A DNA stretch of 64,000 nt. It comes from Xenorhabdus stockiae (lineage in GTDB: Bacteria > Pseudomonadota > Gammaproteobacteria > Enterobacterales > Enterobacteriaceae). The position numbers and the translations under genes were made by a program. Shown in pieces: positions 59,268-64,000 of this stretch; position 1 is the first letter of the stretch, and each line of letters opens with the position of its first letter. The stretch spans positions 1-64,000 of the forward strand of contig NZ_NJAJ01000001.1 in the NCBI RefSeq assembly GCF_002632825.1. Direction: 5' to 3'. The notes beneath the pieces were generated by a model. The model was not told the DNA's origin, searched no databases, and saw only the letters and a program-made list of their open reading frames with translations.

Positions 59268-59600
59268 ATTAATCGTGATATATAATCTTTCATTACTCTC
59301 ACCAATCTATTTCTAAGATTATAAATAAAAACTCTCTTTTTATTAAAGTCACATAATTTCGATTCTAATTTTAATATATACTCGATAAACTTCAACTTAC
59401 AACTAGTAATATTAAGTAAACCTTTATATTTTCCAGCATCACGGAGAGATACAATACGCATCTTGAAGTTGAATTTTAATATTCACAATACCTAATAATA
59501 TTAAATTAAATATTCCAGATAAGTGTTCGACACATACAATTGAATAAGCATTCACTCCATTATAAATACATACCCCAGTAACAATTTAATATAATTAGCA
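59268..59600 (-). pseudogene. Remnant of a second prpF-like gene
   Basis: The minus strand encodes FIYNLRNRLVRVMKDYISRL followed by a stop, aligning with the end of the PrpF-like protein FIYNPSNELERVMRSMCYG. About 150 bp upstream, VCVEHLSGIFNLI aligns with VRIEHLSGISEFSI. DNA similarity at the 3' end is also visible (TCATTACTCT, ATAAATAAAAACTC shared). Between the two blocks the sequence is altered or inserted, and the rest of the gene is gone. So two prpF copies once flanked the amidohydrolase. The upstream end is approximate. Confidence 0.7.
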
Positions 59601-59800
59601 TACCAAATAAAAAATAAATCTCATAATATATCAAGTCAATATAATTACACACCATGATAGTTCCTAAACTAACATATTATATGATAACAAATATAACTTA
59701 AATAAATTAGTTAATTACTAATGTTTAACAATTGTTTAAAGCACTATTCCCATACATTGCTATGTTTAATATATCTTATAAATAACAGAAGGGTAGTTAT

Positions 59801-60622
59801 ATGCCTTTTAAATCTCCTTTTAAAGATATATATCATGTAGGTGATTTGATATATGGGTTAAACGACATGCGAAACCACTATGTTGATAACGTAGAAGCCT
59901 TTAGGAGCGCTCGTGAACACCATGAAAAATTTGGAGCTCCCCCTATCTACATAGATTATTATCAGATCCAAAGAGAAATAGATGATGAAGGTCATGATAG
60001 TAATTACAGTGACAATCCGATATATCGTAATTACTTAAATTCTTTTTTTAATCACTTAAGTTCTAGTCATGTTCATAATAAGTATCATGATATCAATAAA
60101 TATCGTGGTTTTCAGGAAAAGATGAAGTCAATCAATGACAGAACCTCATACCAACAACTTACGGATGATGAGAAAAGAAAATATAACGAACAAATTGATG
60201 AAATCATGAAAAGCGATATAGTAGAAAGAAATATGGTGGTTGGGAGAAAATGTAAAGTAGCACTATCATGGATATTTACAAGTAATAGTGTAGAAACTAA
60301 GGATAGTCATATCCACTTCATACTTGATGGCATTGAAATGCTGCACGTAATTACAAAAAAAACTAAACCTAATAGATACGGTCAGGAAGAAAAAAGTATA
60401 ACCGGAAAAGAGTTAAGGTGGATTTTCAGGAATAGAGGAGATTCTAGAGTTGCTGCAAAAATCCAATTTTGGCTTGATGGTAAACCCGTTGCTCCACCTT
60501 GGGAATTCTCAAGAGACATTTGGAACTTATGGGGGCTATGGGGTTCAAGGAGTGATGAAGATGCAGCATGGAAAAACTATGCAGAACACGTACGACAAAA
60601 ACGTCAAAATAATAGAAATTGA
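59801..60622 (+). CDS. Protein of unknown function, 273 residues
   Basis: The ATG follows AGAAGGGTAG. The product is polar and charged, without signal peptide or membrane helix. The first half is rich in Tyr, Asn, His and Asp and looks helical (KSINDRTSYQQLTDDEKRKYNEQIDEIM); the second half has alternating strands and a Trp-rich end (HFILDGIEMLHVITKKTKP, ITGKELRWIFRNRGDSRVAA, PPWEFSRDIWNLWGLWGS). I do not recognise a family. Base composition is low in GC. It is a single gene ended by a strong terminator and sits next to the nuo operon. A secreted effector or toxin is one possibility, not supported by any motif. Confidence 0.65.
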   Translation: MPFKSPFKDIYHVGDLIYGLNDMRNHYVDNVEAFRSAREHHEKFGAPPIYIDYYQIQREIDDEGHDSNYSDNPIYRNYLNSFFNHLSSSHVHNKYHDINKYRGFQEKMKSINDRTSYQQLTDDEKRKYNEQIDEIMKSDIVERNMVVGRKCKVALSWIFTSNSVETKDSHIHFILDGIEMLHVITKKTKPNRYGQEEKSITGKELRWIFRNRGDSRVAAKIQFWLDGKPVAPPWEFSRDIWNLWGLWGSRSDEDAAWKNYAEHVRQKRQNNRN

Positions 60623-60680
60623 ACGATATTCAACACCCTCCCTATTGTTTAATATACCCTGATATAATTTGAATTATTTC

Positions 60681-60722
60681 CAGCACACAATTAAATTCAA
60701 TTGTGTGCTGAATTTATTTTGT
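60681..60722 (+). terminator. Terminator of the 273-residue gene
   Basis: Stem CAGCACACAATT / AATTGTGTGCTG (60681-60692, 60699-60710) with a 6-nt loop, then AATTTATTTT. Confidence 0.75.
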
Positions 60723-60747
60723 GAATACAAGCAGCATAAATAAACTC

Positions 60748-60779
60748 AAAAGCCCCGGTCAGTCATAACCGGGGCTTTA
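60748..60779 (-). terminator. Terminator of the nuo operon
   Basis: Stem AAAGCCCCGGT / ACCGGGGCTTT with an 8-nt loop; on the minus strand it ends in CTTTTGAGTTT. It lies 23 bp after nuoN. Confidence 0.85.
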
Positions 60780-60801
60780 TATCATTGCTTGAGAGTAAAC
60801 C

Positions 60802-62259
60802 CTACATCACGCTTTTCGCCTGCTGGACGATCTCAATCAGTGGCTGTGGCCAGACACCGAGGAGCAGGACCAGTAACGCAGTGAGTAACACGACAATACC
60901 ACCAGAAGTTCGGGCCCAGTTTCTTGGGGTATCACGGTTCAGTGCTTTTGGTGCTGGCAGGTATAAACTCACCATCACACGCAGGTAGAAGTAAAGACCA
61001 ATCGCACTGCCCAATACTACCGCGCCAGTCAACCACCACAGTCTGGCTTCAACACCTGTTGCGATAACATAGAATTTACCGATAAAACCAAATGTCAGCG
61101 GTATACCTGCCAATGACAACATCATAATAGTCATGACAGCGGATAAAATTGGCCTGTGCCAGAACAAACCACGGTAGGAGAACAGTGATTCCGCATCAGG
61201 GCCTCTGTACGGGCTGGACATCAGGCTGACCACGCCAAATGCGCCAATGCTGGCGAGCAGATAACCAGCCAGATAAACCCCGGCTGTTTCTTCTGCTAGT
61301 TTGTGATCTTTAATAGCGATCAAGACCACCAGCAAATATCCCAGATGTGCAATGGATGAATAACCGAGCAGACGTTTGATATTACTCTGCGTCAGTGCCA
61401 GCAGGTTACCAAACAGGATTGAGGCGATTGCAATCACCGTGAGTACAATGCGTAGGGTTTCACTGTCTGTTACAGGCGCCTGCACAAACAAGCGCATCAC
61501 AACAGCAAAAATTGCCACTTTACTCGCCGTTGCCAGAAAGGTCGATACCGGTGCTGGCGCGCCCTGATACACATCCGGTGTCCAAAGCTGGAAGGGAACG
61601 AGGGAAAGTTTGAAACCCAGCCCGACAATCATCATCCCCAGCCCTGCCAGAACCAGCGGCTCATGGAGTTTACTGTCGCTCAGGCTTCTGCCCAGTGATG
61701 CGAAGGACAAATCGCCTGATTCAGCATACAGCAGAGCAATACCGAACAACAGGAACGAGGATGCCGCCGCAGACAGCAGCATATATTTGATACTCGCTTC
61801 CAGTGAGCGTTTCTGGCGGAATGCATAACCAATCAGACCAAACAGCGGCAGAGTGATTAACTCAATACCGATAAACAACGATGCCATGTGATTAGCCGCA
61901 GAGAGCAGAATACCGCCAACAGCTGCAATCAACACCAGCAGGTAAAACTCTTCTTTGTTATCGGGATAATTTTCCAGCCACGAATAGGCAAATGTCGTCG
62001 TCGCAAGGCTCGCAATCAGCACCAGTGCTGTATAGAACATGGCAAAGCGATCCACATGGAGCAACGGAGTGACATCCATCGGTTCCTGTTGCCCGACAAA
62101 ATAGAGAGAAAGCAGTGCCAGATTCAGGCCAATTACCGTCAGGGTGACGTTGGTGAAATGATCGCGTCGCCATGCAATGGACAGCATCACAACCACCACC
62201 GTCAATCCGACGATTAATAGCGGCAACAGTGCGATCAATTGTTCAGAAGTTATTGTCAT
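60802..62259 (-). CDS. nuoN: NADH-quinone oxidoreductase subunit N
   Basis: The 485-residue protein equals E. coli NuoN in length and begins identically ([20 protein letters not shown]). It is an antiporter-like membrane subunit with 14 helices; key charged residues lie in [36 protein letters not shown] and [18 protein letters not shown]. It takes part in proton pumping by complex I. It is the last gene of the nuo operon, 6 bp after nuoM, followed by a strong terminator. Confidence 0.96.
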   Translation of the reverse strand: MTITSEQLIALLPLLIVGLTVVVVMLSIAWRRDHFTNVTLTVIGLNLALLSLYFVGQQEPMDVTPLLHVDRFAMFYTALVLIASLATTTFAYSWLENYPDNKEEFYLLVLIAAVGGILLSAANHMASLFIGIELITLPLFGLIGYAFRQKRSLEASIKYMLLSAAASSFLLFGIALLYAESGDLSFASLGRSLSDSKLHEPLVLAGLGMMIVGLGFKLSLVPFQLWTPDVYQGAPAPVSTFLATASKVAIFAVVMRLFVQAPVTDSETLRIVLTVIAIASILFGNLLALTQSNIKRLLGYSSIAHLGYLLVVLIAIKDHKLAEETAGVYLAGYLLASIGAFGVVSLMSSPYRGPDAESLFSYRGLFWHRPILSAVMTIMMLSLAGIPLTFGFIGKFYVIATGVEARLWWLTGAVVLGSAIGLYFYLRVMVSLYLPAPKALNRDTPRNWARTSGGIVVLLTALLVLLLGVWPQPLIEIVQQAKSVM

Positions 62260-62265
62260 GGCAAA

Positions 62266-63786
62266 TTACGGCCTTGTAGTTAAAAGTGAAGCTGAATACC
62301 AATTCTGGATGTTGCTCATTGCCGCTGCCGAAGTATCAAGAATCGGTTGTGGATAAAAACCAAGAATAACCAGCAGGGCACCCAGCAGCAGCAAAATGGA
62401 AATTTCTCGTGCATCCATCCGTGGCAATGGCTCATCAGATTTTGGCGTACCATAGTGAGCTTTCTGCATCAGGTACAGAGCATATACGGAGGCGAAAACC
62501 AGACCAAACACAGATACCGTAGCAATCAGGGTAAATTTACCGAAACTGCCGAACAGGATCATAATCTCACCCACAAAGTTACCGGTGCCCGGCATACCTA
62601 ATGTTGCTACCGCAAAGAACAGAGATATGGCCGGCAACAGCTGAATTCGTCCCCATAGGCCACCCATCTGACGTAAATCACGGGTATGCAGGCGTTCATA
62701 GAGCTGACCACACAGAATAAACAGCCCGGCCGCTGACAAGCCGTGGGCAATCATCTGGATAACGGCACCCTGATAAGCCAGTTGGCTGCCGGTATAGATA
62801 GCTATCAAAACGAAGCCCATATGCGAAACACTGGTGTAAGCAATCAGACGTTTGATATCGGTCTGGCTGAAAGCCATCCATGCACCGTAGAAGATACCAA
62901 TGACACCCAGCCACATCGCGATTGGTGCAAATTCCGCAGAAGCCTGAGGAAACAGAGGCAAACCAAAACGCAACAAGCCATATGCCGCTGTTTTCAACAA
63001 AATCCCCGCGAGGTCAACAGAACCTGCCGTTGGTGCCTGACTGTGAGCGTCCGGCAACCAACCATGCAAAGGTACAACAGGCATTTTCACAGCGAACGCG
63101 ATGAAGAACCCCAGCATCAGCAGATACTGAACAGTATGTGACATCGGGGTATCCAGCAGTTTCTCATAGCTGAATGACCATTCGCCGGTTGCATCGTGGT
63201 AAATGAATGCCAGTGCCAGAATCGAAATCAGCATCACCAGACCGCTGGCCTGAGTATAAATGAAGAATTTCGTCGCTGCCGTAATACGGGTTTTGCCCTG
63301 TGATCCTCTGTGACCCCAAAGTGCAATCAGGAAGTACATCGGAACCAGCATCACTTCCCAGAAGAAGAAGAACAGGAACAGGTCAATGGCAAGGAATACG
63401 CCCATCACGCCACCGAGGATCCACAGCAGGTTCAGATGGAAGAAACCCTGATACGGCTGGTTTTCGTTCCACGAACAAAGAATTGCCATTAAACCCAGCA
63501 GCGCAGTCAGGACGACCATCAAGAGTGACAAACCATCCAAAGCCAAATGAATGGAGATGCCAAAGCGCGGTATCCACGGCATCAGAAATTCTGATTGCCA
63601 CTGTGGAATGCCTTGTGGGTTGGTCAGCGTATAGCCTCCCTGCATCCAGAGGTACAGAGAAAGCAGCAGAGTCAGCCCCATCGCAAGAGACGCTATCCAA
63701 CGCGGCACACGGGTGCCGAAGCGCTCTGCCTGCCAACACAGCAGGCCTCCGATGAAGGGCAGAAGAATTAGCCAAGGTAGTAGCAT
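62266..63786 (-). CDS. nuoM: NADH-quinone oxidoreductase subunit M
   Basis: The 506-residue antiporter-like subunit has the conserved FFFFWEVMLVPMYFLIALWG helix with the essential Glu, KMPVVPLHGWLPDAHSQAPT with the Lys and His of the proton path, and TDIKRLIAYTSVSHMGFV. It is a proton-pumping membrane subunit of complex I. It sits between nuoL and nuoN in the usual order; the end ASLLTTRP is family-typical. Confidence 0.96.
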   Translation of the reverse strand: MLLPWLILLPFIGGLLCWQAERFGTRVPRWIASLAMGLTLLLSLYLWMQGGYTLTNPQGIPQWQSEFLMPWIPRFGISIHLALDGLSLLMVVLTALLGLMAILCSWNENQPYQGFFHLNLLWILGGVMGVFLAIDLFLFFFFWEVMLVPMYFLIALWGHRGSQGKTRITAATKFFIYTQASGLVMLISILALAFIYHDATGEWSFSYEKLLDTPMSHTVQYLLMLGFFIAFAVKMPVVPLHGWLPDAHSQAPTAGSVDLAGILLKTAAYGLLRFGLPLFPQASAEFAPIAMWLGVIGIFYGAWMAFSQTDIKRLIAYTSVSHMGFVLIAIYTGSQLAYQGAVIQMIAHGLSAAGLFILCGQLYERLHTRDLRQMGGLWGRIQLLPAISLFFAVATLGMPGTGNFVGEIMILFGSFGKFTLIATVSVFGLVFASVYALYLMQKAHYGTPKSDEPLPRMDAREISILLLLGALLVILGFYPQPILDTSAAAMSNIQNWYSASLLTTRP

Positions 63787-63805
63787 GGCGCAATGTGTCC
63801 CTTAA

Positions 63806-64000
63806 TTAAACCAAAAGCAGCAGAGCTAAAACCAGCACTGCACCCAACCCTATAGAGGTAGCGTACCAACGAACCTGCCCGTTCTCACTCAAACCAAGTC
63901 CCTTATTGCCCCAGCGTGACAATATTGCAGGGATATTCATCAGTGAGTTCAGAGGATCATTCCGTAACAGTTGTGTAATACCTTTGAATGGTTTCACAAA
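63806..64000 (-). CDS. nuoL: NADH-quinone oxidoreductase subunit L, C-terminal part
   Basis: The frame enters from the right window edge and ends at 63806. Its last 65 or so residues (VKPFKGITQLLRNDPLNSLM, NIPAILSRWGNKGLGLSENG, QVRWYATSIGLGAVLVLALL) match the C-terminus of NuoL, which follows the long lateral helix of this subunit. The rest lies outside the window. It is 19 bp before nuoM. Confidence 0.93.
   Translation of the reverse strand, partial: FVKPFKGITQLLRNDPLNSLMNIPAILSRWGNKGLGLSENGQVRWYATSIGLGAVLVLALLLLV

Overview
The window reads as a chromosomal segment of an AT-rich enterobacterium of the Morganellaceae, most likely Photorhabdus or its sister Xenorhabdus. This rests on housekeeping genes (nrdAB-yfaE, ubiG, gyrA, rcsCBD, menFDHBCE, nuoLMN) that I recognise as close to their E. 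coli counterparts and in enterobacterial order, on AT-rich spacers, on several 127-bp-type ERIC repeats, and on many decayed mobile and phage fragments between the core blocks. The genus is an inference; no 16S gene is present.

Layout. 1-7.6 kb is accessory: the 3' end of a phage tail-fibre assembly gene, an ato operon whose transporter gene atoE is cut off, a HIT-family gene broken by an ERIC insertion, an AA10 chitin-active LPMO, a phage-type lysozyme, a compact 24-codon small gene with its own promoter and terminator, a secreted orphan and an AmiD-like amidase lacking an export signal. 7.9-22.4 kb is core: yfaE-nrdB-nrdA with NrdR and DnaA sites, ubiG, gyrA, rcsC facing rcsD-rcsB, then tRNA-Ser(UGA) and tRNA-Thr(UGU) behind one strong promoter.

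22.4 to about 27.7 kb is a decaying prophage-type island at the tRNA-Thr 3' end: integrase C-terminus, an HsdR_N-type nuclease-like protein, a broken S24 repressor diverging from a broken Cro/YdaS-like gene, a DUF6404 membrane protein, a 30-residue membrane peptide and a frameshifted lipoprotein. 27.9-38.8 kb holds an MFS transporter, tyrP with a double TyrR box, yfaZ and the menaquinone genes menE, C, B, H, D, F.

39.5-49.8 kb is a biofilm block: pgaABCD (hmsHFRS), followed by yfiR-yfiN-yfiB (hmsCDE type) and a membrane EAL protein, so polysaccharide synthesis, a c-di-GMP cyclase with its periplasmic control, and a probable phosphodiesterase sit side by side on one strand. 49.8-60.7 kb is accessory metabolism and debris: an orphan gene, a CPCC-domain remnant abutting an ascorbate-type PTS (IIC-IIB-IIA), a BetT-like transporter, an SDR protein with Phe in place of the catalytic Tyr, a PrpF-like isomerase, an amidohydrolase, the remnant of a second prpF copy and an unknown 273-residue protein. 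The window ends in nuoN, nuoM and the 3' end of nuoL.

No rRNA gene, CRISPR array or intact insertion sequence was seen. The observations most worth following are the promoter-to-terminator small gene at 5.2 kb, the exactly reconstructible ERIC insertion, the LPMO whose copper-binding His is probably not N-terminal, the in-frame PTS IIC/TGA/CPCC junction, and the SDR/PrpF/amidohydrolase cluster.
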